Source: Bradyrhizobiaceae bacterium
Lineage (GTDB): Bacteria > Pseudomonadota > Alphaproteobacteria > Rhizobiales > Xanthobacteraceae
Reading direction: 5' to 3'
DNA: 64,000 nucleotides
NCBI GenBank assembly: GCA_020544565.1
Contig: CP078014.1
Span: 1,494,574 to 1,558,573, forward strand
The position numbers were made by a program, and so were the translations under genes. Below the pieces are notes generated by a model. The model did not search any database. It was not told the origin of the DNA and worked only from the letters and a program-made list of their open reading frames with translations. Below, one piece after another: positions 55,343-64,000 of the stretch (position 1 is its first letter; the number at the start of each line of letters is the position of its first letter).

Positions 55343-55947
55343 ATGACAGCCCCACTTGGATCCACGACAGTGAACCCGGCCAGCGACCTGACATGCAGGC
55401 GCGTCTTGCGGCCACCCGAGTTTGCATCGAAGGCCAGCACCCTCCCTCCCCCGAGAACCTGCCTGATCACGAACACATGGCCTCGCCTTGCAGCGACCAT
55501 ACCTGGCGCCGGTGCGGTGCGCGGGTAGCGCAGCCAGTTAGCCGCAAGCCAGAGAGAGCGGACGGGACGGCCGAACACCTCGACGGCGGCACCGCAGCCG
55601 CAGAAGGCCCGGGCGGGACAGCCCGCAGGATGGGGCAGGATCGCCGTCCCGTGGCGCAGGAACGACTTCTGCGTCTCCGGCGGATACATCGGGCTGCCGA
55701 AATCCACATTGCGGAAGCGCTCCGCACGGGCGATGCGAGCCCGATCCTGTTTCGAAGGGTATAATCCCGCGCGTTCGGATTTTACTTTTCCGCCGCTTGG
55801 TACAGTGCATGGCCAAAGAACGTTGCACATCGGATGCATAGCAGTAGTCCGCGCGTTGCGGGCGTGAGCCGGAGAATCGAGGAAAAGGCAAGCGAGCGCG
55901 AGCGCGGCCACGGCCAAGCCGAGCCCCGCCGCGATGGCGCGGATCAT
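55339..55947 (-). CDS. Exported phage protein with conserved Cys and His, unknown
   Basis: A 202-residue protein with an N-terminal signal peptide (to about D-S-P-A-H-A). It has a Cys-rich centre (A-G-C-P-A-R-A-F-C-G-C-G-A-A-V-E-V-F) and a later APGMVAARRGHVFVIRQVLG block with G-H, ending HVRSLAGFTVVDPSGAVI. A Cys before a helix and a later G-H-V strand recall NlpC/P60 or CHAP peptidase folds; I have seen related proteins in rhizobial genomes, but catalysis is unproven. It lies in the lysis cluster. GAGG precedes the ATG at 55947. It is coupled to the 29-residue gene. Confidence 0.7.
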   Translation of the reverse strand: MIRAIAAGLGLAVAALALACLFLDSPAHARNARTTAMHPMCNVLWPCTVPSGGKVKSERAGLYPSKQDRARIARAERFRNVDFGSPMYPPETQKSFLRHGTAILPHPAGCPARAFCGCGAAVEVFGRPVRSLWLAANWLRYPRTAPAPGMVAARRGHVFVIRQVLGGGRVLAFDANSGGRKTRLHVRSLAGFTVVDPSGAVI

Positions 55948-55973
55948 TTGAACCTCATGATTTGTTGACGGGA

Positions 55974-56048
55974 TTAATCCTGTGGCTCTAGCCACAACAG
56001 CCACCACGCCATCCACAGATCAAATGGCGTTAACGGCAATACCGGCAT
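55974..56048 (-). CDS. 24-residue Trp-rich micro-gene (late operon)
   Basis: A 24-codon frame starting MPVLPLTPFDLWMAWWLLWL, then E-P-Q-D. Four of 24 residues are Trp, clustered in a hydrophobic stretch. It begins one base after the TGA of the 77-residue gene. Similar short peptides with a P-L-T-P-F-x-x-W motif are known to me in alphaproteobacterial genomes, which makes it more credible. It is probably membrane-active or membrane-bound. Confidence 0.55.
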   Translation of the reverse strand: MPVLPLTPFDLWMAWWLLWLEPQD

Positions 56049-56049
56049 G

Positions 56050-56283
56050 TCAGCCAGCCTTGAACCAAGCGAGGAATTTGCCGATTGATTCGGCAAACAT
56101 GACGACGCCGGACACGATGCCTAGCACGCCGATAATAACCCACTTGATGAATACGCCGACCGTCTTGATAGACCCGACCAATTGGATTCCATCATTGAGG
56201 GTGTCCACCTCGTCCTCGCGCAAGTTGCTCAGAAAGAGCTTGGTCTTTTCAGGAAGGTCATCGAACTTTTTGACATCGCTCAT
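56050..56283 (-). CDS. 77-residue single-pass membrane protein (late operon)
   Basis: A 77-residue protein: a soluble acidic N-terminus (MSDVKKFDDLPEKTKLFLSN) and a C-terminal helix (T-V-G-V-F-I-K-W-V-I-I-G-V-L-G-I-V-S-G-V-V). Its ATG overlaps the TGA of the outer spanin gene (ATGA). The role is unknown; in position it resembles an antiholin or lysis regulator. Confidence 0.68.
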   Translation of the reverse strand: MSDVKKFDDLPEKTKLFLSNLREDEVDTLNDGIQLVGSIKTVGVFIKWVIIGVLGIVSGVVMFAESIGKFLAWFKAG

Positions 56284-56522
56284 TTCGTCGCGCCCCACCC
56301 GCATAGAGCTTTCCCCGCAGCGTTGTTTTCCTTGATCTGCGCAACGGTTTGCGCGGTATCCGCTTTCGACCAATAGACCGGCTTGAACGACGCGCAGGCC
56401 ACCAGCGCGGGATCAATCGCGCCGGAACCCGTCGTCTGACAGGACGCTGTCAGGGTTGCGAGCAAGATCAGCCCGCACAAGGTCACGGGCCGCTGTAGCC
56501 CTCGCGATGGCATCGTTCGCAT
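56280..56522 (-). CDS. Outer-membrane spanin (Rz1-like lipoprotein)
   Basis: An 80-residue lipoprotein. The signal peptide ends at the lipobox L-T-A-S-C (Cys28 lipidated); the mature part has KPVYWSKADTAQTVAQIKEN and ends A-L-C-G-W-G-A-T-K. This is the o-spanin pattern of alphaproteobacterial phages. AAAGGA lies seven bases before the ATG at 56522. The gene overlaps the inner-spanin gene by 110 bases in another frame, the classic Rz/Rz1 embedding, and leads into the 77-residue gene. Confidence 0.85.
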   Translation of the reverse strand: MRTMPSRGLQRPVTLCGLILLATLTASCQTTGSGAIDPALVACASFKPVYWSKADTAQTVAQIKENNAAGKALCGWGATK

Positions 56523-56652
56523 CTGTAAGTCCTTTCGCGATGGCTTGCGCCGTCCCGGCGTCCATCCACTTCCGGCTGACCGCGTACTCCGCGATCAGCC
56601 GAATGATGGACAGCAGCGCCGAGACGACGCCGATGATGGCGGAGGCGGTCAC
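56413..56652 (-). CDS. Inner-membrane spanin (Rz-like)
   Basis: A 79-residue protein starting at a GTG directly after the holin stop. An N-terminal transmembrane helix (TASAIIGVVSALLSIIRLIA) precedes a helical periplasmic part rich in Ala/Asp (TDANDAIARATAARDLVRAD). With the overlapping o-spanin it would join inner and outer membranes during lysis. The length is at the short end for an i-spanin. Confidence 0.75.
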   Translation of the reverse strand: MTASAIIGVVSALLSIIRLIAEYAVSRKWMDAGTAQAIAKGLTDANDAIARATAARDLVRADLARNPDSVLSDDGFRRD

Positions 56653-56829
56653 TTACGTGGTGGTCCGGCCGCGCTGCCAGATCGCCCACCACGCCACCGA
56701 GCCGATGGACAGCAGGCCGCCGATCAGCGTGGTGCTCATTTCCTCGGTGAGGTAGCCCTTGCCGATCAGCACGCCGCCGGCCGCATTGAGCACGATGCGA
56801 AGCACCTGCTGGATGGAATCCCAGGTCAT
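56653..56829 (-). CDS. Phage holin (Pam3-gp28-like)
   Basis: A 58-residue protein with two hydrophobic stretches. It starts MTWDSIQQVLRIVLNAAGGV, followed by L-I-G-K-G-Y-L-T-E-E, then TLIGGLLSIGSVAWWAIWQR. The pattern matches the small Pam3-gp28 holin family. GGAG sits six bases before the ATG at 56829. Directly downstream of the endolysin gene and upstream of the spanins, it completes the lysis cassette. Confidence 0.8.
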   Translation of the reverse strand: MTWDSIQQVLRIVLNAAGGVLIGKGYLTEEMSTTLIGGLLSIGSVAWWAIWQRGRTTT

Positions 56830-56876
56830 AGTCATCTCCATTGATGTGAGGATGCCGGGTGACCGCCCGGCGCGGA

Positions 56877-57434
56877 TTACGCTTCGTTGGTCGAGAGCTT
56901 GCCGCTCGAGGCCAGCGTCACCTTGCGGACGTTGTCGGGCTGGATGGTGTAGAGCGGCCGGCGCGAGCGATAGAGCCGCGACTTGGCGATGCGGGTGATG
57001 CACACGCTGTCCGACTGATTGCCGCCGAGACAGTGAAATGCCGTCGCGTCCTCGCCGACATAGAGCGCGACATGTCCGCCGCCGTTGCGCTTGAAGGTCA
57101 GCACGTCTCCCAGCATCGGCTGGTGCACCGGCTTACCGAAATCCGCCCACGACAACGCCCACAGCGGGCTGTCCACCACCGGCTTGCCAGCGCGCTTCGC
57201 CACCACGGCCATGAACAGGCCGCACCACGGAATGGAGTCGTGGCTGTAGCTCTTGCCGAGTCCCGCCTCGCGCGCCCAGGCGAGGATGACGGGATTGTCC
57301 TTCGCGCCCGGCGCTTCCAGCGTGCCGTAGAGCGCAAGCGCTTCTTTCAGCATCTTCGGCCCCGGCTCTTTGTTGAGCCAGGCATAACGAGCGGGCAGCG
57401 CCGAGCGCGCCGCCGGAAGGGCTGCGGGGGACAT
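56877..57434 (-). CDS. Phage endolysin (TIGR02594-like, NlpC/P60 fold)
   Basis: A 185-residue endolysin. The catalytic Cys is in DSIPWCGLFMAVVAKRAGKP near residue 70, with the conserved MLGDVLTFKRNGGGHVALYV block and the catalytic His near residue 122. It has no signal peptide, so it depends on the holin for release. It would cleave peptidoglycan peptides. GGAG precedes the ATG by six bases. It is separated from the tail genes by a terminator-like hairpin. Confidence 0.88.
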   Translation of the reverse strand: MSPAALPAARSALPARYAWLNKEPGPKMLKEALALYGTLEAPGAKDNPVILAWAREAGLGKSYSHDSIPWCGLFMAVVAKRAGKPVVDSPLWALSWADFGKPVHQPMLGDVLTFKRNGGGHVALYVGEDATAFHCLGGNQSDSVCITRIAKSRLYRSRRPLYTIQPDNVRKVTLASSGKLSTNEA

Positions 57435-57477
57435 GGGATTCTCCAGTTTGAAAAGATCGAATAGGCCGCGACGACAA

Positions 57478-57501
57478 AAGGCCCCGGTCTCCCGAGGCCT
57501 T
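57478..57501 (-). terminator. Terminator-like hairpin between tail and lysis genes
   Basis: AAGGCC (57478-57483) and GGCCTT (57496-57501) form the base of a stem that continues, after one mismatch, with CGG/CCG; the T-run is on the minus strand. It could reduce transcription into the endolysin gene. The rest of the 57435-57696 gap holds only a long-loop dyad (CTCTGAGC/GCTCAGAG, 57593-57623). Confidence 0.6.
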
Positions 57502-57696
57502 GGTCAAAGAAAGACCCCGGCGTGAACCTGGGTTGATGAATTTCGCGACCCTGATGAAACGACCCGGCCTTCATTCCCGCGGTCGTCCTACGCTCTGAGC
57601 TTTCTCGATTTTACGGCTCAGAGGGAGCAGGGCCTCAGTGAAGGATAGAATCGGCCGACCTTTCCCGCAAGCAGAAGTCCGAGCAACCCGAGATTC

Positions 57697-57867
57697 TCAA
57701 TCGCCTGAAGGACCGGTAGACTCGTCCGGATTAATCACGGTCTCACCGTTGAATTGCCCGCCCTGAAAGAACGGCCCGGTATATTCGATGATCTTCACAA
57801 CACCTGCGTCGGCTGTGATGTAATTGATGGCTTTGTCGTCACTATCGAGCAGCAGATAATTGGGCAT
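57697..57867 (-). CDS. Small phage tail-region protein, unknown
   Basis: A 56-residue acidic protein starting MPNYLLLDSDDKAINYITAD, then Y-T-G-P-F-F-Q-G-G-Q-F near residue 30. GAGG lies six bases before the ATG. It follows the tail-fibre gene by eight bases and is probably part of the fibre operon. No function is recognised. Confidence 0.6.
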   Translation of the reverse strand: MPNYLLLDSDDKAINYITADAGVVKIIEYTGPFFQGGQFNGETVINPDESTGPSGD

Positions 57868-57875
57868 GTCAGACC

Positions 57876-59668
<1,793 letters not shown>

Positions 59669-59672
<4 letters not shown>

Positions 59673-60010
59673 ATGCGGGCCACCCCGTCAATGATGACCA
59701 GTTGTCCGGTGAACAGAGATACTGTTGCTCCGTTAAGCTGATAAACGGCGCCCATATTGTAGGAGCCCGGGCACAGCCCATTCATGACAGTGGCGGGGAA
59801 TAGCCACTCGATTACTCCGGCGTCGGGCAACGTCACGCGACCGTCAGCAACTGAGCCCTCAAGCTTTCGGCAGCCGTTCGCGTCTTTCACCTCGATCTCA
59901 ATGGTGGCACCGGTGAAATCGATAGGCGCGCCACTGTCAGCATCCGTGACATGGATTTGCATGTTCCAGTCAGCGTTGTTCGTGGCCGTTGCGTTTAATG
60001 AAATGCCCAT
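59669..60010 (-). CDS. Phage tail-fibre-associated protein
   Basis: A 113-residue beta protein starting [20 protein letters not shown], with [20 protein letters not shown] and [10 protein letters not shown] near residue 84. The pattern resembles small baseplate/receptor-binding upper-domain proteins that sit just before fibre genes. It is coupled to the fibre gene by an ATGA overlap. Confidence 0.72.
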
Positions 60011-60129
60011 TATGCGACCCCTGTGCTGGCGAAGTCGCCATGAAGTATTTTCCGCATCTCGTGCGTGATGGGATCATAAGAAAACAACTCGCGAAGCCGC
60101 GATACATCCAAGTATCTGATTTTTCTCAT
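60010..60129 (-). CDS. 39-residue frame resembling an HNH N-terminal fragment
   Basis: A 39-codon frame starting MRKIRYLDVSRLRELFSYDP, then I-T-H-E-M-R-K. L-x-x-L-F-S-Y-D-P-x-T recalls the start of phage HNH endonucleases (Y-D-P-E-T-G type), here without the nuclease core. The stop overlaps the next ATG by one base (TAATG). It could be a real small gene or an HNH remnant. Confidence 0.4.
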   Translation of the reverse strand: MRKIRYLDVSRLRELFSYDPITHEMRKILHGDFASTGVA

Positions 60130-60135
60130 GATTTT

Positions 60136-61179
60136 CTACAGTTTTATGTAGATGGTCATCAGAATGGTTGGCTGCGCCACCTTGACAGGCGCCGATGTCC
60201 CGCCCTGTGCCGTGCCGGTGAATGAGCTTGTTGCCGTTGACGCTGAGAAGTAGCTGTTGCCGAAAGTGGTAGGAGAGCCGCTGGACCATTCGGTTGCCGG
60301 ATGCGCCGGGTCGCCGCCGCCCGTTGCAATACCCGGCCCTTTCCATGGAAACGTGGCCGAGATGGACAAAGCGGTCATCACGCCACCTGACGGCGTGTAC
60401 GGCGGCAGGTTCTCCGTCGCGAGCGTCACCGTCCCCGCGAGAACCGATCCGAGCGTTACGCCGTTCCCTTTCGAAAAAGACAACCCTGTGAATAGTCCGG
60501 CGTCACTGTTTCCCATGTCGCCAAGACCAGCGAATACACGGTTGCGCGCGTCAGGTAGCGTCAGCGTCTTGTTCGCGAGCCAATCGGCATTCGCGGAAAC
60601 TCCCCTGCCACCCGATACGGTAAGAGACGAATCCGTGTTCCACAGATATTCAAAGAGCTGTTGCGCATCCGAGTTCGCGCGTTCCGTCGCGCCGGAAGTC
60701 GCAGATCCAATGGTTCGCCCGTTGAGCCGCACATAGCCGCTTCTGGTGCCGGTCCCGTAATAGGCTTGCACCGACCCAGTTTGAATGATGGTCGTGGGAT
60801 CGACCGAGCCGCCTCCGCCACCTCCACCAGATGAAGGGCCGATGACAAGCAGGTTGTCCTGAACGAATATCTGCGTCCCAGTCGAAGTCGTCAGTCGGAC
60901 CTTGATCAGCCCGTCCGCAAGGAAGAATTGCGGCAAACGCGCAGAGGCATCGCAGGAAATCGGGTTCGGCATCAGGATGGACAGATTGCTATCCTGATAG
61001 GAGTTCTGCGGCGTGGAGGTCGTACCGGCCTGAATGGTATAAAGAAGGCACCCGGGGGCAGGCTTGCCGTTCTGGTCGAACTGCGGCGTCAGGGAAAACC
61101 CGGGGAGCGTTCCGGCGGCTTGGACAGGCAGGGTTAGACCAGCTAGAATTACTAGCCAGATGAGCGATCGTTTAAGCAT
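60136..61179 (-). CDS. Phage tail collar-type protein with signal peptide
   Basis: A 347-residue protein. A typical secretory signal (MLKRSLIWLVILAGLTLPVQ then A-A-G) is unusual for a virion protein. A middle Gly-rich linker (six or more Gly near residue 120) leads to a tail-collar-like region: G-Y-V-R-L-N-G-R-T-I-G, F-E-Y-L-W-N-T, LPDARNRVFAGLGDMGNSDA and a C-terminal Ser/Thr/Gly-rich part. GAGGG lies eight bases before the ATG. The signal could be real or a hydrophobic assembly segment. Confidence 0.78.
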   Translation of the reverse strand: MLKRSLIWLVILAGLTLPVQAAGTLPGFSLTPQFDQNGKPAPGCLLYTIQAGTTSTPQNSYQDSNLSILMPNPISCDASARLPQFFLADGLIKVRLTTSTGTQIFVQDNLLVIGPSSGGGGGGGSVDPTTIIQTGSVQAYYGTGTRSGYVRLNGRTIGSATSGATERANSDAQQLFEYLWNTDSSLTVSGGRGVSANADWLANKTLTLPDARNRVFAGLGDMGNSDAGLFTGLSFSKGNGVTLGSVLAGTVTLATENLPPYTPSGGVMTALSISATFPWKGPGIATGGGDPAHPATEWSSGSPTTFGNSYFSASTATSSFTGTAQGGTSAPVKVAQPTILMTIYIKL

Positions 61180-61200
61180 CGATATACCCTCAAAAGAAAA

Positions 61201-61222
61201 AAGCCGCCTGTCTAGGCGGCTT
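61201..61222 (-). terminator. Terminator after the large virion gene
   Basis: A perfect 8-base stem, AAGCCGCC (61201-61208) with GGCGGCTT (61215-61222) and a six-base loop. The T-run lies on the minus strand, about 30 bases after the large virion gene's stop and before the collar gene. Confidence 0.85.
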
Positions 61223-61252
61223 GCTTGGGCGTGTATGCTTGCCTTTGCGTGG

Positions 61253-63946
61253 CTAGCGATAGATTACCCTTTTGGATTCTGGATTTTCGTCATCGGCGCG
61301 TCCATTCATCGGTCCCTGCAGCGCACCAATAAAATTCTCCACGGAGACACCGTCTAGCTTCGCAGTATTAATGAGATTACGCGAGGCTATCTGATATGCC
61401 GATATCGTCGAGGGGCTAGGACGGGAAACAGCCGCAAAATATGATCGTGACCATTTCGCTGCACTAGACGCGCTGGCAGGAGCAGCAAGAATGCGAGCTG
61501 CAGCCGCGCCACCAACAGCTGCACCTAATGTTGTAACTGGCGAAGCGATCAAGCCTGCGACAAGACCAAATGAGTTCACATTCTGCGCAGTTCCAGAAGG
61601 ATTTCCAAACCTCTGACCTATCGACTTGACGCGCTGTGATACACTCATGATGTCATCAAGCGCTTGACGGTGCGCGCCAGCATTTCCAAACAAGATTGTC
61701 TTTGCCTGCGGCGTATATGACTGCCATTGCGATACAAAGACATCCGGAGAGAATTGTCCTGTTCGAGGAGAAATGCCAATATTTCTGATAATCGAACCGG
61801 CCAGGTCCCCGCGCGTTTCCTGCGGGAGTGCCCTCAGCAACCTAGCAAGCGTATTGATATCACCACGCCCGCCTGATTTCGCGTAGGCGTTTATAGCAGA
61901 GAAAAGCGCCTCGTCCGTCTTTCCGTTCTTTCCAAGAACCGTATTGGCGAGCTCTTGCATCGGACCAATCCCGGCATCCATCGCTTGTGGTTTCGTATTT
62001 CTCACAACATCCGCAGCGGCGCTTCTTGCCGCGTGACCCGACCTTAGTGTGTCAGCATACGCGGTCATAATTCCGCGCTGCTCGCCCGAAAACAGACGAT
62101 TTGCGACATCACGACCCGAGCCATTTAGAAATTCACTGATCCCATCAGCGACTTTTCCAAATGACTTAGGAGCGACTCCTTCTGGAGTCTGTGACAACTT
62201 ATTCCAGATGCCGCCACGGATGGCGTCCATAAGAGCGGTGTCGCCTCCTGTCACCTCATTCAGGCGAGTAAGGAGACGAGATGAAACGCCATTGGCGCCG
62301 ATCTGGCCAGCGCCAATTATCCAGTTAGAGACCTCCTGCGGAGTTACTTCACCAGAAACAACTCGGTTGATGATCCTGTCTGCGTCATCTCTATTATTGA
62401 AAAATGCCTGACGCCAATTGCGATTTGCATCGCGCGCTCGGCGATAAGCATTGAGCGCAGATTCACTTCCCGAAAAAAGCGCATTATCGAATGCGCTAGA
62501 TTCCCAATTATCAAATTCGCGCATAATAACGCGGGCTGATGCGCGGTCCGCGTCATTTGTAGCCGCACGTGACATCGCATAGAGGCGCTTGCGCGTCTGC
62601 TCGATGCCCCTGACGCTAACAGCTGCTCGCGCGACCTGATCCGCCTCGGAAACGACTGCACCAGCACCGACTGCCCTATTCTCAATATTCAGATTTGAGA
62701 AGCGCCCAAGCTCATCAAGCATCCGCGACGAAGCTGGCGTTAGAACGCCATCAATAACGCGCCCCTCATTTTCCAACGATTGAGCCACGGTTGATCGAAC
62801 CGCCCCAACAGCATCTGAGTTGATCGCGGCATCCGTATTACCGGCTACACGATAGAGATTATCCTTATTCGCCCGCGCCGCCTGCTCACCTGCGCGAACA
62901 CGACCAATAATTTCATGCCCCATATCCTGCGGCGACATATCACCAACAACGCGCCTTGTATTGGCAAGCGCATCCGCCTCTCGTGCCGCGATATGGCCAT
63001 TCGCGTTCTCGCCCCAGCGCTGCCAATCAGCAAGGAGCGCGTCGTCTGATCGCTGCGCCAATCCACGCGCCGCTGCCGTTTCAGCTTCTGCGGAATCAGC
63101 AATCGCGCGGCCGACGCGGTTGGCAACATTTGGCCCACTTCCGGCACCGTACTTATCAGCCACGGATACTACGGCGTTGCCGAGATCGTCCACAAGCCTA
63201 GCCGTTGCCTGTGGGATAGCATCGCCAACAACAGGAACATTTCGAAGGCTCTGGCCCACACGCTGTTCTGCCACGCTGTCAGTTGAGATGGCACGCGGAA
63301 CGTTGATCGGAATCCCGGCATCATTGAGCCGAGACGCAGCTTGCGCGACCTGCTGTCCTTCCTGCGGAATTACGGTTTTCGGAATAACAGGAACCCCGGC
63401 CGACGCTCTATAAGTCGGAGCGCCTGTTGCCAGTCCAGTACCAAGGATACGTCCGGAAGCGGATAAAACACCCTCGTCTGTGTCATCCGTACGAGAGAAT
63501 ATCTTGATCTTGTTATCGCTGGGATCACGCAACGCGATCTGCTTGTTCTGATCTGTGGGAACTAACTTCCCCGACACTGGATCGCGATATAGAATTTCTC
63601 CAGCGTCATTTTCATGAACATCATCTGAAACAAGATTCTTCATATGAGCCGAGATATTCGGGGTCGTCCTTTGACCTGCGGCTGATCCTTGGTTGAGAAA
63701 GTCAGTCGCCATCTGAGAGCCGGCAGGCTGCGCTGGCGCTTCTGCCGTCTTTGCAAGCGGAGCGGCATCCCACCAATTGCCGGCCGCGGCTGGCGTCTTG
63801 GCTGGTTCCGCTAATGGCGCACCTTCCCACCAATTTGCCATATCTGAATCCTTTCTTTCATCCGCGCCAAGAGCCAGCGCAGCACCGCCCGCAGCGGCGG
63901 CTCTTTCTCGCCATGTCGGGTCATAAGGGCGAAGTTCCTCAGTCAA
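61253..63946 (-). CDS. Large phage virion/ejection-like protein
   Basis: An 897-residue protein. Its N-terminus has two copies of a short motif, N-W-W-E-G-A-P-L-A-E-P and N-W-W-D-A-A-P-L-A-K. The middle and C-terminus are helical (for example LEALNAYRRAR-like and RVKSIGQRFGNPSGTA) and a hydrophobic Ala-rich stretch lies near residue 800. This fits an internal virion or DNA-ejection protein of a podovirus. The start is taken as the TTG at 63946, whose TTGA overlaps the upstream stop; an ATG at 63841 (MANWWEG) with AGGA upstream is the alternative and removes 35 residues that include R-P-Y-D-P-T-W-R-E-R, a motif recurrent in such phages. The gene is lower in GC than its neighbours. Confidence 0.78.
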   Translation of the reverse strand: MTEELRPYDPTWRERAAAAGGAALALGADERKDSDMANWWEGAPLAEPAKTPAAAGNWWDAAPLAKTAEAPAQPAGSQMATDFLNQGSAAGQRTTPNISAHMKNLVSDDVHENDAGEILYRDPVSGKLVPTDQNKQIALRDPSDNKIKIFSRTDDTDEGVLSASGRILGTGLATGAPTYRASAGVPVIPKTVIPQEGQQVAQAASRLNDAGIPINVPRAISTDSVAEQRVGQSLRNVPVVGDAIPQATARLVDDLGNAVVSVADKYGAGSGPNVANRVGRAIADSAEAETAAARGLAQRSDDALLADWQRWGENANGHIAAREADALANTRRVVGDMSPQDMGHEIIGRVRAGEQAARANKDNLYRVAGNTDAAINSDAVGAVRSTVAQSLENEGRVIDGVLTPASSRMLDELGRFSNLNIENRAVGAGAVVSEADQVARAAVSVRGIEQTRKRLYAMSRAATNDADRASARVIMREFDNWESSAFDNALFSGSESALNAYRRARDANRNWRQAFFNNRDDADRIINRVVSGEVTPQEVSNWIIGAGQIGANGVSSRLLTRLNEVTGGDTALMDAIRGGIWNKLSQTPEGVAPKSFGKVADGISEFLNGSGRDVANRLFSGEQRGIMTAYADTLRSGHAARSAAADVVRNTKPQAMDAGIGPMQELANTVLGKNGKTDEALFSAINAYAKSGGRGDINTLARLLRALPQETRGDLAGSIIRNIGISPRTGQFSPDVFVSQWQSYTPQAKTILFGNAGAHRQALDDIMSVSQRVKSIGQRFGNPSGTAQNVNSFGLVAGLIASPVTTLGAAVGGAAAARILAAPASASSAAKWSRSYFAAVSRPSPSTISAYQIASRNLINTAKLDGVSVENFIGALQGPMNGRADDENPESKRVIYR

Positions 63947-64000
63947 GGCTTAACCCTGCGAGTTCCGTCCGGCGCGACAAAGACCGAACCTGATGGCAGA
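63943..64000 (-). CDS. C-terminal fragment of an upstream phage gene
   Basis: Only the last 18 codons are in the window: LPSGSVFVAPDGTRRVKP then TGA. The stop shares four bases with the TTG of the virion gene. The beta-turn-rich tail is typical of phage structural proteins but no family can be given. Confidence 0.6.
   Translation of the reverse strand, partial: LPSGSVFVAPDGTRRVKP

Noticed and set aside
57593..57623. CTCTGAGC/GCTCAGAG dyad as a terminator
   Set aside because: The loop is 15 bases and there is no T-run, so it is not a convincing terminator.
57620..57720. Leu-rich frame (L-G-L-L-G-L-L-L-A-G) on the minus strand after the 56-residue gene
   Set aside because: No acceptable start codon; an upstream stop closes the frame.

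Overview
The window is GC-rich, densely coded bacterial chromosome from an alphaproteobacterium of the order Hyphomicrobiales (Rhizobiales). The family is most likely Nitrobacteraceae/Bradyrhizobiaceae (Bradyrhizobium, Rhodopseudomonas, Nitrobacter or Afipia relatives). This is inferred from divK-pleD, an EipB-type (DUF1849) envelope protein, DUF3572, DUF1489, a DinB with an N-terminal zinc finger, a pyrB-pyrC'-plsY-dprA-topA-rnr string, and an intergenic palindromic repeat I associate with that group. No rRNA, tRNA, CRISPR array or complete insertion sequence was seen.

Left part (1-29 kb) is core genome. It holds ruvX and an AEC transporter, an AidB-type acyl-CoA dehydrogenase, a VanX-type dipeptidase, pyrimidine synthesis (pyrB with a degenerate pyrC'), phospholipid synthesis (plsY), DNA uptake and processing (dprA), topoisomerase I and RNase R. 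These are followed by a DUF983/NUDIX pair, a TolA/TonB-like protein, ribosomal protein L33, stress and CBS proteins, the divK-pleD cell-cycle/c-di-GMP operon, dinB, an envelope protein, and a run of small metabolic genes ending in azlCD.

Middle part (29-52 kb) is mostly cell-envelope and proteostasis. It holds a lytic transglycosylase, clpS and a clpA broken by one extra base, a TadG-like VWA protein, a phasin with a very clear promoter/operator, a SPOR-tailed D,D-carboxypeptidase, a membrane J-protein, panC, a string of small conserved unknowns, an ElyC/YdcF-like protein, an aldo/keto reductase, tandem polysaccharide deacetylases and a glycosyltransferase.

Right part (about 52-64 kb) is the left end of a prophage, lower in GC and made of short, overlapping genes. 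Rightward early genes (zinc-ribbon-like proteins and small unknowns) lead to a ribbon-helix-helix repressor gene. That gene faces a promoter covered with GATATC palindromes, and the promoter drives a small unknown plus an HNH-AP2 homing endonuclease. From the window edge leftwards runs a late operon: a large virion protein, a collar-type tail protein, a collagen-like tail fibre, an endolysin, a holin and overlapping inner/outer spanins. The operon ends in a chain of five genes, three of them micro-genes of 24-29 codons, linked by ATGA overlaps or near-contact. It ends at a repeat carrying stop codons in every frame on both strands, followed by a terminator shared with the opposing early operon. 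Integrase, terminase and head genes are not in the window.

The points most worth a second look are the terminal micro-gene cascade of the prophage, the clpA frameshift, the PyrC that has lost its metal-binding histidines, the phasin operator and the RHH operator array.
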